Position numbers and translations under genes: made by a program. Below the pieces are notes generated by a model that saw nothing but the letters and a program-made list of their open reading frames with translations, did no database searches and was not told the origin of the DNA. Positions 33,328 through 40,766 of a stretch of DNA of 42,191 nt are shown in pieces. The stretch comes from Elusimicrobia bacterium GWA2_69_24 (lineage in GTDB: Bacteria > Elusimicrobiota > Elusimicrobia > UBA1565). The stretch is from the NCBI GenBank assembly GCA_001799695.1, contig MGTY01000022.1, forward strand, positions 68,031 through 110,221, read 5' to 3'. How positions within the stretch are numbered: position 1 is the first letter of the stretch; every line of letters starts with the position of its first letter.

Positions 33328-33777
33328 ATGCGCTTCGTCTTCGTCGACCGCGTGCTCGACCTCGAGCCGGGGCGCGCCATCGAGACGATCAAGAGCGTGA
33401 GCGCGAGCGAGGACGTGTTCGCCGACCACTTCCCGGGGTTCCCGATCCTGCCCGGCGCGCTGATCGTGGAGGCGTTCGACCAGGCGGCGCGGCTCCTGAT
33501 CGCGGAGAGCCACGGGTTCATGCGCGGCGGGCGGCTCGTGCGCCTCACCCGCGCCGCCTTCCGCCGTTTCGTCCGCCCGGGCGATCAGCTCCGTGTCCGC
33601 TGCGAGCGTCGCGGGGAGGGCTGGACGGTCGTGGCCGGGGCCACGGTCGACGGCGAGCGCGTGGCGACGGCGACGCTCGAGTACGCGCTCGAGGACGGGC
33701 CGGCCGACGGCTTCGCGGGGCTCGCCCGGGAGCTTCGGAGCGTGCCCGCCGCCCTCGCGCGACGGGTGCCGGCGTGA
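33328..33777 (+). CDS. 3-hydroxyacyl-ACP dehydratase (FabZ-like, intact)
   Basis: 149 residues. The FabZ active-site motif is complete: DHFPGFPILPGALIVEA gives His34 and Glu48, fourteen residues apart as in FabZ. It starts MRFVFVDRVLDLEPG, parallel to the degenerate homologue at 28365 (RYRFVDQVVSLELG). It removes water from beta-hydroxyacyl-ACP. It is the first plus-strand gene after the toxin-antitoxin insertion; in the 83-nt gap before it no clear promoter for this strand is visible, though TATAGT at 33271 is possible. GTGA overlap to the next gene. Confidence 0.9.
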   Translation: MRFVFVDRVLDLEPGRAIETIKSVSASEDVFADHFPGFPILPGALIVEAFDQAARLLIAESHGFMRGGRLVRLTRAAFRRFVRPGDQLRVRCERRGEGWTVVAGATVDGERVATATLEYALEDGPADGFAGLARELRSVPAALARRVPA

Positions 33778-34523
33778 GCGCGCCGCGCGAGGTGCTGGTG
33801 ACGGGCGGCGGCCGCGGGATCGGCCGCGCAATCTCGCTCCGGTTCGCCGAGGACGGCGCCCGCGTCTTCGTGAACTTCTTCCTGAACCGGGAGACCGCCG
33901 AGAAGACGGCGCGGGAGGTCGAGGTCCGGGGCGGGCGCGCGCACGTAGTGCAGGCCGACCTCAAGGAGCCCGGCGAGGTGCAGAAGCTCCTCGCCGAGGT
34001 CGAGCGGGTGGCGGGCCGGCTCGACGTCCTCGTGAGCAACGCGGCGTCGGGCGTCCTCCGGGGCGTGCTCGAGCTGTCGGCGAAGCAGTGGGACTGGGTG
34101 CTCGCCGCGAACGCGCGGCCGCTGCTGCTCCTGGCGCAGGGAGCGGCGCGGCTCATGGGGGCCGGCGGGCGCATCGTGTCGCTCTCGAGCCTCGGCAGCC
34201 GCCGCGTGATCCCGGGCTACGCGGCGATCGGCGTCTCGAAGGCGACGCTCGAGGCGCTCACGCGGTACCTCGCCGTCGAGCTGGGCGCGCGCGGGATCAC
34301 GGTGAACGCGGTCGCGGCGGGCGCGGTCGCGGCGACCGACGTGTGGCGCCTCGTGCCGGACGGCGAGGCGGCGCTGGCGGACGTCCGCGCCCGGACGCCC
34401 GGCGGGGCGCTCGTGACGCCCGAGTCGGTCGCCGACGTCGTCTTCTTCCTCGCCAGCACGGCGGCCCAGGCGATCCAGGGGCAGGTCCTCACGGTGGACG
34501 GTGGCTACTCGCTCCTCGCCTGA
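33774..34523 (+). CDS. fabL: FabL-type enoyl-ACP reductase (SDR)
   Basis: 249 residues. SDR Rossmann motif TGGGRGIGRA (10-19). It differs from FabG: the active site is Tyr149-x6-Lys156 (YAAIGVSK) rather than Y-x3-K, and SNAASGVLRGVLEL, WDWVLAANA and SKATLEALTRYLAVEL closely follow Bacillus FabL. FabL reduces trans-2-enoyl-ACP with NADPH to saturated acyl-ACP. This makes the local set a full elongation cycle yielding a saturated chain. Overlaps its neighbours by 4 nt (upstream) and 23 nt (downstream). Confidence 0.85.
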   Translation: MSAPREVLVTGGGRGIGRAISLRFAEDGARVFVNFFLNRETAEKTAREVEVRGGRAHVVQADLKEPGEVQKLLAEVERVAGRLDVLVSNAASGVLRGVLELSAKQWDWVLAANARPLLLLAQGAARLMGAGGRIVSLSSLGSRRVIPGYAAIGVSKATLEALTRYLAVELGARGITVNAVAAGAVAATDVWRLVPDGEAALADVRARTPGGALVTPESVADVVFFLASTAAQAIQGQVLTVDGGYSLLA

Positions 34524-35811
34524 CACGCCCCGGCGCGTCGTGGTGACCGGCCTCGACGTGGTGACGTCGATCGGCGTCGGCGCCGACGCCTTCTGGAAGG
34601 CGGTGCTTGCCGGCACGTCGGGTGTGCGGCGGATCACGCACTTCGATCCCGAGGGCCTGCCGACGCAGGTGGCGGCGACGCTCGCCGGCCCGGCCCTCCT
34701 CGCCGAGCTGCGTGCCGAGTCGGGGCTCGACGCCCACGAGCCGCGGAGCGTCGTCGTCGGCGTCCGCGCAGCTCACGGCGCCGTCGCGGCGGCCGGCGCG
34801 GCCGCGAGCCTCGCGTCGCCGCGCGCGGGCGTGTACGTGGGCACCGCGGGCGAGCGGCAGGACCTGCGGGACCTCGGCGCAGTCGCCTACGCGAGCCGGG
34901 ACGGCGCCGGGCGCGTGACGCCGTCGGGGTTCGCGCGCGAGCTGGCGCGGCGGGTGGCCAAGGAGCGCTGGTATCGGGCGTGCCCGCAGTACCTCACCGC
35001 GCGCCTGGCGGGCCTCTTCGGCGTTGCGGGGCCTTCGGCGACGATCCAGACGGCGTGCACCTCCTCGGCCCAGGCGCTCGGCGAGGCGGCGCGCGCGATC
35101 CGGCGGGGAACGGTGGACGTGGCGCTCGCGGGAGGCGCCGAGTGCATCGTGTCGCCGATCGAGGTCCAGCTCTTCTGCCTGCTCGGCGTGATGTCGCGCC
35201 AGAACGCCGCGCCCGAGACCGCGAGCCGGCCCTTCGACGCCCGCCGCGACGGCTTCGTCATGGGCGAGGGGGCCGCCTTCCTCGTGCTCGAGGAGGCGGG
35301 GCACGCGCGCGCCCGGGGCGCCGCGCCGCTCGCCGAGCTGGCGGGCTACGGGACCTCCTGCGACGCCTACCGCATCACCGACGAGGCCCCCGACGGGCGG
35401 GGCGCGATCCGCGCGATGGAGCGGGCGCTCGCCGACGCGGGCCTCACCCCGGCGGACGTGGACTACGTGAACGCGCACGGCACCTCGACACCCATGAACG
35501 ACCGGGTCGAGACGGCGGCGATCCGCGCCGTCTTTGGCCGGGACGCGGCGCGCCTGCTCGTCAGCTCGACGAAGTCGATGATCGGCCACACGATCTCGGC
35601 CGCGGGCGCGATCGAGCTGGCGACGACGGTCCTGGCACTCCGCGACCAGGTGGCGCCGCCGACGATCAACTACCGGGTGCCCGACCCCGAGTGCGACCTG
35701 AACTACGTGCCCGACCGGGCGGTGGCGATGCGCATCCGCGCGGCGATCTCGAACTCCTTCGGCTTCGGCGGGCACAACGATTGTCTCTGCGTCCGGGAGA
35801 CGGCGCCGTGA
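34501..35811 (+). CDS. Beta-ketoacyl-ACP synthase II-like, catalytically intact
   Basis: 436 residues from GTG 34501. The complete ketosynthase triad is visible: Cys186 in TIQTACTSSA, His326 in VNAHGTSTPMND and His363 in STKSMIGHTISAAGA, with the conserved Lys358. The end SNSFGFGGHND is standard FabF. It condenses malonyl-ACP with acyl-ACP. About 4.5 kb upstream lies the inactive homologue at 28802, its likely partner. The stop overlaps the ArnC-like GTG by 4 nt, physically coupling acyl elongation to aminosugar-lipid genes. RRVVVTG at residues 11-17 shows that the start could also be slightly downstream. Confidence 0.92.
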   Translation: MATRSSPDTPRRVVVTGLDVVTSIGVGADAFWKAVLAGTSGVRRITHFDPEGLPTQVAATLAGPALLAELRAESGLDAHEPRSVVVGVRAAHGAVAAAGAAASLASPRAGVYVGTAGERQDLRDLGAVAYASRDGAGRVTPSGFARELARRVAKERWYRACPQYLTARLAGLFGVAGPSATIQTACTSSAQALGEAARAIRRGTVDVALAGGAECIVSPIEVQLFCLLGVMSRQNAAPETASRPFDARRDGFVMGEGAAFLVLEEAGHARARGAAPLAELAGYGTSCDAYRITDEAPDGRGAIRAMERALADAGLTPADVDYVNAHGTSTPMNDRVETAAIRAVFGRDAARLLVSSTKSMIGHTISAAGAIELATTVLALRDQVAPPTINYRVPDPECDLNYVPDRAVAMRIRAAISNSFGFGGHNDCLCVRETAP

Positions 35812-36722
35812 TCTCGGTGGTGATCCCGGTCTTCAACGAGGCGCGGAGCCTCGCCGACCTCCACCACCGGCTCGCGCAGACGCTCAAGGAGACGGGCGAG
35901 GCGTACGAGGTCGTGTTCGTGGACGACGGGAGCACCGACGGGTCGATCGAGATCCTGCGCGCGCTCCACGCCCAGGACCGGACCGTGCGCGTCGTGCGCC
36001 TGAACCGCAACTGGGGCCAGCACGCCGCGGTTCTCGCCGGCATGGAGCGCGCGTGCGGCGACGTGGTCGTGACGCTCGACGCCGACCTCCAGAATCCGCC
36101 CGAGGAGATCCCGCGGCTCCTCGCCGCGCTCGCGGCCGGGCACGACGTGGCGGGAGGGCGCCGCGTGGGCCGGCGGGACGGGGTCCTGCGGCGCCTGGCG
36201 TCGTGGGCGGTGAACCGCGTGACCTCCGCCGTCGTCGGCGTGCGCATGCGCGACTACGGGTGCATGCTCCGGGCCTACCGTCGCTCCGTCGTCGAGCGGA
36301 TCGTGGCGTGCCAGGAGGCGGCGCAGTTCATCCCCGCGCTCGCCAACACGTTCGCGGGCTCGGTCGCCGAGGTGCCGGTGGCCCACGACGCCCGCGAGCA
36401 CGGCCGCTCCCGCTACGGCCTCTTCCGGCTCCTGCGCCTCTGCTTCGACCTCCTCACGGGCTTCTCGCTCCTGCCGATCCAGGTCGTGAGCCTGACGGGG
36501 ATGCTCGTGGCGGTCCTTGGCCTGGCCTTCGGCCTCTTCCTCGGCCTGCGGCGGCTCATCGTGGGTCCGGAGGTCGAGGGGGTCTTCACGCTGTTCGCGA
36601 TCCTCTTCTTCTTCGTCGGACTTCAGATCCTGGCGCTCGGCCTCATCGGCGAGTACGTCGGGCGGATCTACCAGGAGGTGCGGCGCCGCCCGCGCTACGT
36701 GGTGAGCGAGGTGCTCGACTGA
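35808..36722 (+). CDS. arnC: ArnC-like undecaprenyl-phosphate aminosugar transferase
   Basis: 304 residues from GTG 35808. A GT2 domain with VVIPVFNEARSL, FVDDGSTDGS, LNRNWGQHAAVLAG, TLDADLQNPPEEIPRL (metal-binding Asp) and DYGCMLRAYRR is followed by two membrane helices and the tail GEYVGRIYQEVRRRPRYVV. These blocks follow E. coli ArnC closely along the whole length. ArnC transfers 4-deoxy-4-formamido-L-arabinose from UDP to undecaprenyl phosphate. Alternatives in the family are dolichol-phosphate-mannose-like enzymes, but formyltransferase and ArnD neighbours support ArnC. GTGA overlap with the ketosynthase and TGATG with the next gene. Confidence 0.9.
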   Translation: MISVVIPVFNEARSLADLHHRLAQTLKETGEAYEVVFVDDGSTDGSIEILRALHAQDRTVRVVRLNRNWGQHAAVLAGMERACGDVVVTLDADLQNPPEEIPRLLAALAAGHDVAGGRRVGRRDGVLRRLASWAVNRVTSAVVGVRMRDYGCMLRAYRRSVVERIVACQEAAQFIPALANTFAGSVAEVPVAHDAREHGRSRYGLFRLLRLCFDLLTGFSLLPIQVVSLTGMLVAVLGLAFGLFLGLRRLIVGPEVEGVFTLFAILFFFVGLQILALGLIGEYVGRIYQEVRRRPRYVVSEVLD

Positions 36723-37663
36723 TGGCGCGCTGGGCGCTCTTCGCCTACCACACCTTCGGCGCCCGCGCGCTCGCGGCGCTCCTCGACCGGGGCGAGGAGG
36801 TGCGGGTCGTCGTCACGCACCCGGACGACCCGGATGAGGGCGGCTGGTTCGAGTCGGTCGCGGCGCTGGCGCGCGTGCACGGCGTGCCCGTGCTCGCCGA
36901 GCCCGAACCGGACGCGCCCGCGGTGCTGGACGCGGTCCGGCGCGCCGCGGCCGACGTGCTCCTCGCGGTCTGGTACCGGCGGCTCCTCCCGTCGGCGCTC
37001 CTGGCGCTGCCGCGCGTGGCGGCGCTCAACCTGCACGGCTCGCTCCTGCCCGCCTATCGCGGGCGGGCGCCGGTCAACTGGGCACTCGTGAACGGCGAGC
37101 GGCTCACGGGCGTCACGCTGCACCACATGACGGCCGAGGCGGACGCGGGGGACATCGTCGCCCAGCGGCCCGTGGACATTGCGCTCGAGGACACCGCGCC
37201 CGCGCTCTACGACAAGCTCGTCACGGCGGGCGTGGACCTCCTGCTCGAGACCTATCCCGCGGTCCTCGCGGGCACGGCGCCCCGCGTGCCCCAGGACCAC
37301 ACGCGTGCGACGCACTACCCTCGGCGCCGCCCCGAGGACGGGCGCGTGGCGTGGACGTGGCCCGCCGCGCGCATCGCGGACATGGTCCGCGCCGTCACGC
37401 ACCCCTGGCCGGGTGCCTTCGTGGGCGACGGGGCCGCGCGGCTCCACCTGTGGGCGGCGAGCGTCGCGCCCGGCCGCGCGGCGGGCGCGCCGGCTGGCAC
37501 GCTGCTCGCGCTCTGTCCCGGCGAGGGCGTCACGGTCGCGACCGGCGCGGGCGTCCTGCTCCTGCGGCGTGTCCAGGCCGCGCGCGCGTGCGAGGAGCCC
37601 GCCGATGCCTGGGCGCGCCGGTGCGGCCTGGCGCCCGGTGCGCGGCTCGCGGAGGGCGCGTGA
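36722..37663 (+). CDS. ArnA-type formyltransferase (stand-alone)
   Basis: 313 residues. Hydroxymethyl/formyl-transferase core: WALFAYHTFGARALAALLDRG, THPDDPDEGGW, NLHGSLLPAYRGRAPVNWAL with the catalytic Asn-His, and EADAGDIVAQ with the Asp; the C-terminal subdomain includes MVRAVTHPWPGAF. The pattern matches the N-terminal half of E. coli ArnA, which formylates UDP-4-amino-4-deoxy-L-arabinose using 10-formyl-tetrahydrofolate. Here the decarboxylase half is not fused but is probably the next gene. Well supported; Fmt is excluded by the FAYH and DDPDEGGW features and by context. Confidence 0.9.
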   Translation: MARWALFAYHTFGARALAALLDRGEEVRVVVTHPDDPDEGGWFESVAALARVHGVPVLAEPEPDAPAVLDAVRRAAADVLLAVWYRRLLPSALLALPRVAALNLHGSLLPAYRGRAPVNWALVNGERLTGVTLHHMTAEADAGDIVAQRPVDIALEDTAPALYDKLVTAGVDLLLETYPAVLAGTAPRVPQDHTRATHYPRRRPEDGRVAWTWPAARIADMVRAVTHPWPGAFVGDGAARLHLWAASVAPGRAAGAPAGTLLALCPGEGVTVATGAGVLLLRRVQAARACEEPADAWARRCGLAPGARLAEGA

Positions 37664-38613
37664 GGGTCCTGATCACGGGCGGCGCGGGCTTCGTGGGCTC
37701 GCACCTGGCCGACGCCTGGCTCGCGCGCGGCGACGAGGTGACGGCGCTGGACCTGGCGCCCGACACGAAGGTGCGCCATCTTCGCGAACACCCGGGCTTC
37801 AAGGTCGTTCGCGCCTCGGTGCTCGACCGTGACATCCTCGAGGGGCTCGTCGCCCGGGCCGACCTCGTCTATCACCTTGCGGCGGTCGTCGGCGTCGAGC
37901 ACTACGTGGGCGACCCGTACCAGGTCCTCACGGTCAACATCAACGGCACCCAGGAGGTGCTCACCGCGGCCTTCCGTCACCAGACGAAGGTCGTCTTCGC
38001 CTCGACCTCCGAGGTGTACGGGCGCAACACGCGCGTGCCCTTCGACGAGGACAGCGACCGCGTGCTCGGCTCCACCGCGATCGACCGCTGGTGCTACGCG
38101 ACGTCGAAGGCGGCGGGCGAACACTTCTGCTTCGCGTTCGCGCGCATGGGACTCCCGGTCGTCGTGCTTCGCTACTTCAACGTCTACGGCCCGCGCCTGG
38201 ACCAGATGGACCGCGGCCGCGTGGTGACGATCTTCATGGGTCAGCTCTTGCGCGGCGAGCCCCTGACGGTGATCGGCGACGGGGCGCAGACGCGCTGTTT
38301 CACCTACGTGGACGACGCCGTGCGCGCGACGGTGGCCGCCGGGCTCCGGCCCGAGGCCGTCGGCCGCGCGATCAACGTGGGCTCCGACGAGGAGGTCAGC
38401 GTGCGCGAGCTCGCCGCGCGCATGGTGCGGATCGCGGACTCGGCCTCGCTCGTGATCTCGGTCCCCGAGGAGGCTGTCTACGACCGGGGCTACGAGGACA
38501 TCCCGCGCCGGGTCCCGGCGGTCGGCCGGATGCGTGAGCTGCTCGGCGTGGAGGCCGAGGTCCCGCTCGACGAGGGGCTCCGCCGGACGATTGAATGGTT
38601 CAAGCGACAGTAG
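37660..38613 (+). CDS. NAD-dependent epimerase/dehydratase-family SDR, candidate ArnA decarboxylase half
   Basis: 317 residues from GTG 37660. TGGAGFVGSHLADAWLARG binds NAD; STSEVYG and RWCYATSK give Ser and Tyr-x3-Lys; GDGAQTRCFTYVDD contains an Arg at the place of the ArnA catalytic Arg (KQKRCF). Candidate reaction: oxidative decarboxylation of UDP-glucuronate to UDP-4-keto-pentose, which the aminotransferase at 31386 could use. UDP-xylose synthase or another NDP-sugar epimerase is possible because the rest is generic. It overlaps the formyltransferase by GTGA and arnD by 19 nt. Confidence 0.85.
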   Translation: MRVLITGGAGFVGSHLADAWLARGDEVTALDLAPDTKVRHLREHPGFKVVRASVLDRDILEGLVARADLVYHLAAVVGVEHYVGDPYQVLTVNINGTQEVLTAAFRHQTKVVFASTSEVYGRNTRVPFDEDSDRVLGSTAIDRWCYATSKAAGEHFCFAFARMGLPVVVLRYFNVYGPRLDQMDRGRVVTIFMGQLLRGEPLTVIGDGAQTRCFTYVDDAVRATVAAGLRPEAVGRAINVGSDEEVSVRELAARMVRIADSASLVISVPEEAVYDRGYEDIPRRVPAVGRMRELLGVEAEVPLDEGLRRTIEWFKRQ

Positions 38614-39632
38614 CGCTCCGCGTGGACGTCTGCACACGCCGCGGCCTCGACGAGGGCGTGCCGCGGCTGCTCGAGCGGCTCCGCCGGATCGGCGTGAGCG
38701 CCTCGTTCTTCGTGACGATGGGGCCGGACCGCTCGGGCGCGGCGCTCGGGCGCCTGGTCCGGCCGGGATTCCTCCTCAAGATGTGGCGGACGAACCCCCT
38801 CCGGCTCTATGGCCTGCGCACGCTCCTGTCGGGGACGCTGCTCCGACCGCGGCTGGTCGGCGCGGCGGCGCCGGCGCTCCTGCGGGAGATCGCGGGCGAG
38901 GGCCACGAGGTGGCGCCCCACGGCTGGGACCACGTGGGCTGGCAGGACCGCATCGCCCGCCTCGGCGCCGACGCGATGCGCGCGGACCTCGAGAAGGCCG
39001 CGCGCGCGTTTGAGGCCGGGCTCGGCGCGGCCGCTCGCGCGAGTGCGGCGCCCGGCTGGCGGACGACGACCGCCGCGCTCGACGTGCAGCAGGCCCTCGG
39101 GCTCCGCTACGCGAGTGACACGAGGGGCGCGGCGCCCTTCCGCCCGCTGCTGGGGGACGGCCGGCCGGGGACGCTCGAGCTCCCGACAACCCTGCCGACC
39201 CTGGACGAGCTGCTCGGACGGGCGCGCGATCCCGTGCGGGCTCTCCTCGACGCCCTCGGTCCGGGGCTCCACGTCCTCACGGCCCATGCCGAGGTGGAGG
39301 GAGGGCCGCACGCGGGGGTGCTCGAGGGCTTTCTGACGGGGGCCCGTCGCCAGGGCGTACGCCTGGTGCGGCTCATCGACGCGGCCGATGCCGTGCTGGC
39401 GGCCGGCGAGGTCCCGGTCGCAGCCCTCGGGCGGGGCCGGGTGCCGGGGCGAGCCGGGTGGGTGGCGACCCGGAGCCCGGCCCCGGCGGCGTGTAGAGTA
39501 GACGGGCATGAAGTGGCGAGGACTCCCGGGGCTGCTGATCGTCCTGCTCTCGGTGGCCAGCGCGGCGGCGCAGCCGGTGCCGCGGGTGATGCTCGAGCGC
39601 GGGCGCATCGTGGTCCAGAGCGAGGGCAATGA
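38595..39632 (+). CDS. arnD: ArnD-like polyprenyl-phosphate formamidosugar deformylase
   Basis: 345 residues. It follows E. coli ArnD throughout: ALRVDVCTRRGLDEGVPRLLE, FFVTMGPDRSGAALGRLVRP, the metal motif HGWDH (His109, His113), AAPGWR, SDTRGAAPFRPLL, TAHAEVEGGP and GRAGW near residue 288. ArnD removes the formyl group from undecaprenyl-phosphate-4-formamido-arabinose at the inner membrane. Two oddities: the second Asp of the DVD metal motif is Cys13, and homology stops near residue 297 while the frame runs on for 48 Ala/Arg/Gly-rich residues that overlap the next gene by 125 nt. Confidence 0.9.
   Translation: MVQATVALRVDVCTRRGLDEGVPRLLERLRRIGVSASFFVTMGPDRSGAALGRLVRPGFLLKMWRTNPLRLYGLRTLLSGTLLRPRLVGAAAPALLREIAGEGHEVAPHGWDHVGWQDRIARLGADAMRADLEKAARAFEAGLGAAARASAAPGWRTTTAALDVQQALGLRYASDTRGAAPFRPLLGDGRPGTLELPTTLPTLDELLGRARDPVRALLDALGPGLHVLTAHAEVEGGPHAGVLEGFLTGARRQGVRLVRLIDAADAVLAAGEVPVAALGRGRVPGRAGWVATRSPAPAACRVDGHEVARTPGAADRPALGGQRGGAAGAAGDARARAHRGPERGQ
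39494..39499 (+). promoter_or_regulatory. -10-like TAGAGT eight bases before an ATG
   Basis: TAGAGT fits TAnnnT and is followed by eight bases and ATG 39508. Transcription would begin at or next to the ATG, giving a leaderless message. It lies inside the non-homologous tail of the arnD frame. No clear -35. Confidence 0.4.
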
Positions 39633-40020
39633 GCTGTCGGTGGCCGAGCGGGCGCCCGTCGGCTACACCGCGCTCGACGCGCTGGTCCGCGACATCGAGC
39701 GCCCCGACGGCCGGCGCGACGCGCCGGTTCGCCTCACGCGCGCGGCGCCGCGGCAGGTGCTCGACTGGGCGCTCGGCGTCACCCGCGAGGGAACCCTCGT
39801 GATCGGCCAGCGGACCTACACCTTCGAGCCGACGCGCCGCGACTGGGTCTTCACCCGCGGCGAAATCCTCCGAAGCTATCCGCCCCTCAGTGAGGGAGAC
39901 GGCTGGCTCTGGCTCGTGGACGTTGCGGTCGGTCGGGAGACGAGCGTGCTGCTGTCGATGCGCGCGCCGGCGCGCTGGCCCGTCGAGTCGGTGCGCGTGA
40001 CCGCGGAGCGGCGGTGGTGA
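39508..40020 (+). CDS. Secreted protein of unknown function
   Basis: 170 residues with a clear signal peptide (LPGLLIVLLSVASAAAQ, cleavage after about residue 21). The mature part contains RIVVQSEGNELSVAERAPV, LDALVRDIERPDGRRDAPV and WALGVTREGTLVIGQRTYTFEPTRRDWVF; it looks beta-rich and I do not recognise the family. It overlaps the arnD tail and is joined to the lipoprotein gene by GTGA, so the two probably work together in the periplasm. Confidence 0.75.
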   Translation: MKWRGLPGLLIVLLSVASAAAQPVPRVMLERGRIVVQSEGNELSVAERAPVGYTALDALVRDIERPDGRRDAPVRLTRAAPRQVLDWALGVTREGTLVIGQRTYTFEPTRRDWVFTRGEILRSYPPLSEGDGWLWLVDVAVGRETSVLLSMRAPARWPVESVRVTAERRW

Positions 40021-40760
40021 GCGCCGGACGGCTCGCTGTCGTGCTGGCGGTGCTCGCGCTCACGGGGTGCGGCGCCCTGACCGACGGCCGCCGCCCGGCC
40101 ACGGTCGAGGTCCCGCCGCCGGGCGCCGAGGCACCGCGCCCGACGCCCCCCGCCGCGCCGACGCTGGCCGCGGACCAGCTCACCCGGCTGGCGGACGAGG
40201 TCAGCGACCTGCGAAACGCGGTCTCGCAGCTCGTCGCCGGGGCTCGGCAGCGCGGTGACCAGATCAGCGATCTCCAGCGGCGCGTCGGCGAGCTCGAGGT
40301 CCAGGGTCGCACCCGACCCGCGGGCGTCCCGAGCGGCTTCGCGCCGCCGCCGCCGGGCGAGGGGCCGGTGCAGGCGCCGTCGCTGACGACCAAGACCGCC
40401 GAGGAGCTGTACCAGGTGGGGATGGCGAAGTTCCAGGCCAAGGACTTCGACGCCGCGGTCCTGCTCTTCTACGAGCTGATCGTGACCTACCCGAGCCACG
40501 CGCTGCGCGAGAGCGCGCAATTCCTCGTGGCGGAGATCTTTTACGCGCAGAAGGACTACCGCGGCGCGCTCGCCGAGTTCCAGGCGCTCGTGCGCGACGT
40601 GCCGCGTGGCCGGAAGGTGCCCGACGCGCTCGTGAAGATCGGTCTCACGCAGCGCGAGCTTGGCGAGCGAGACACGGCGCAGCGCACCTGGGAGCGCGTG
40701 CTCCGCGACTACCCGACGAGCGTGGCCGCGCGCCAGGCGCGGGTGCTTCTCCGCAGGTAG
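40017..40760 (+). CDS. CpoB/YbgF-like lipoprotein with coiled coil and TPRs
   Basis: 247 residues from GTG 40017 (GTG 40014 adds one). A lipoprotein signal VVLAVLALTGCG has lipobox L-T-G-C; then a Pro/Ala-rich stretch, a coiled coil (QLTRLADEVSDLRNAV...ISDLQRRVGELEVQ, about 50-95) and a TPR block starting ELYQVGMAKFQAKDFDAAV. This is the order of YbgF/CpoB, the Tol-Pal-associated coordinator of envelope constriction and murein synthesis, but no tol-pal genes are in the window. BamD-like outer-membrane lipoproteins are the alternative. It converges on the NusG-like gene with six bases between stops. Confidence 0.82.
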   Translation: MSAGRLAVVLAVLALTGCGALTDGRRPATVEVPPPGAEAPRPTPPAAPTLAADQLTRLADEVSDLRNAVSQLVAGARQRGDQISDLQRRVGELEVQGRTRPAGVPSGFAPPPPGEGPVQAPSLTTKTAEELYQVGMAKFQAKDFDAAVLLFYELIVTYPSHALRESAQFLVAEIFYAQKDYRGALAEFQALVRDVPRGRKVPDALVKIGLTQRELGERDTAQRTWERVLRDYPTSVAARQARVLLRR

Positions 40761-40766
40761 GCGGGC

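Noticed and set aside
28365-35811. A standard aryl-polyene cluster
   Set aside because: Ketosynthase pair, hotdogs, ACP and LolA-like gene are reminiscent, but the FabL enoyl reductase and Arn genes do not fit, and no aryl starter enzyme is seen.
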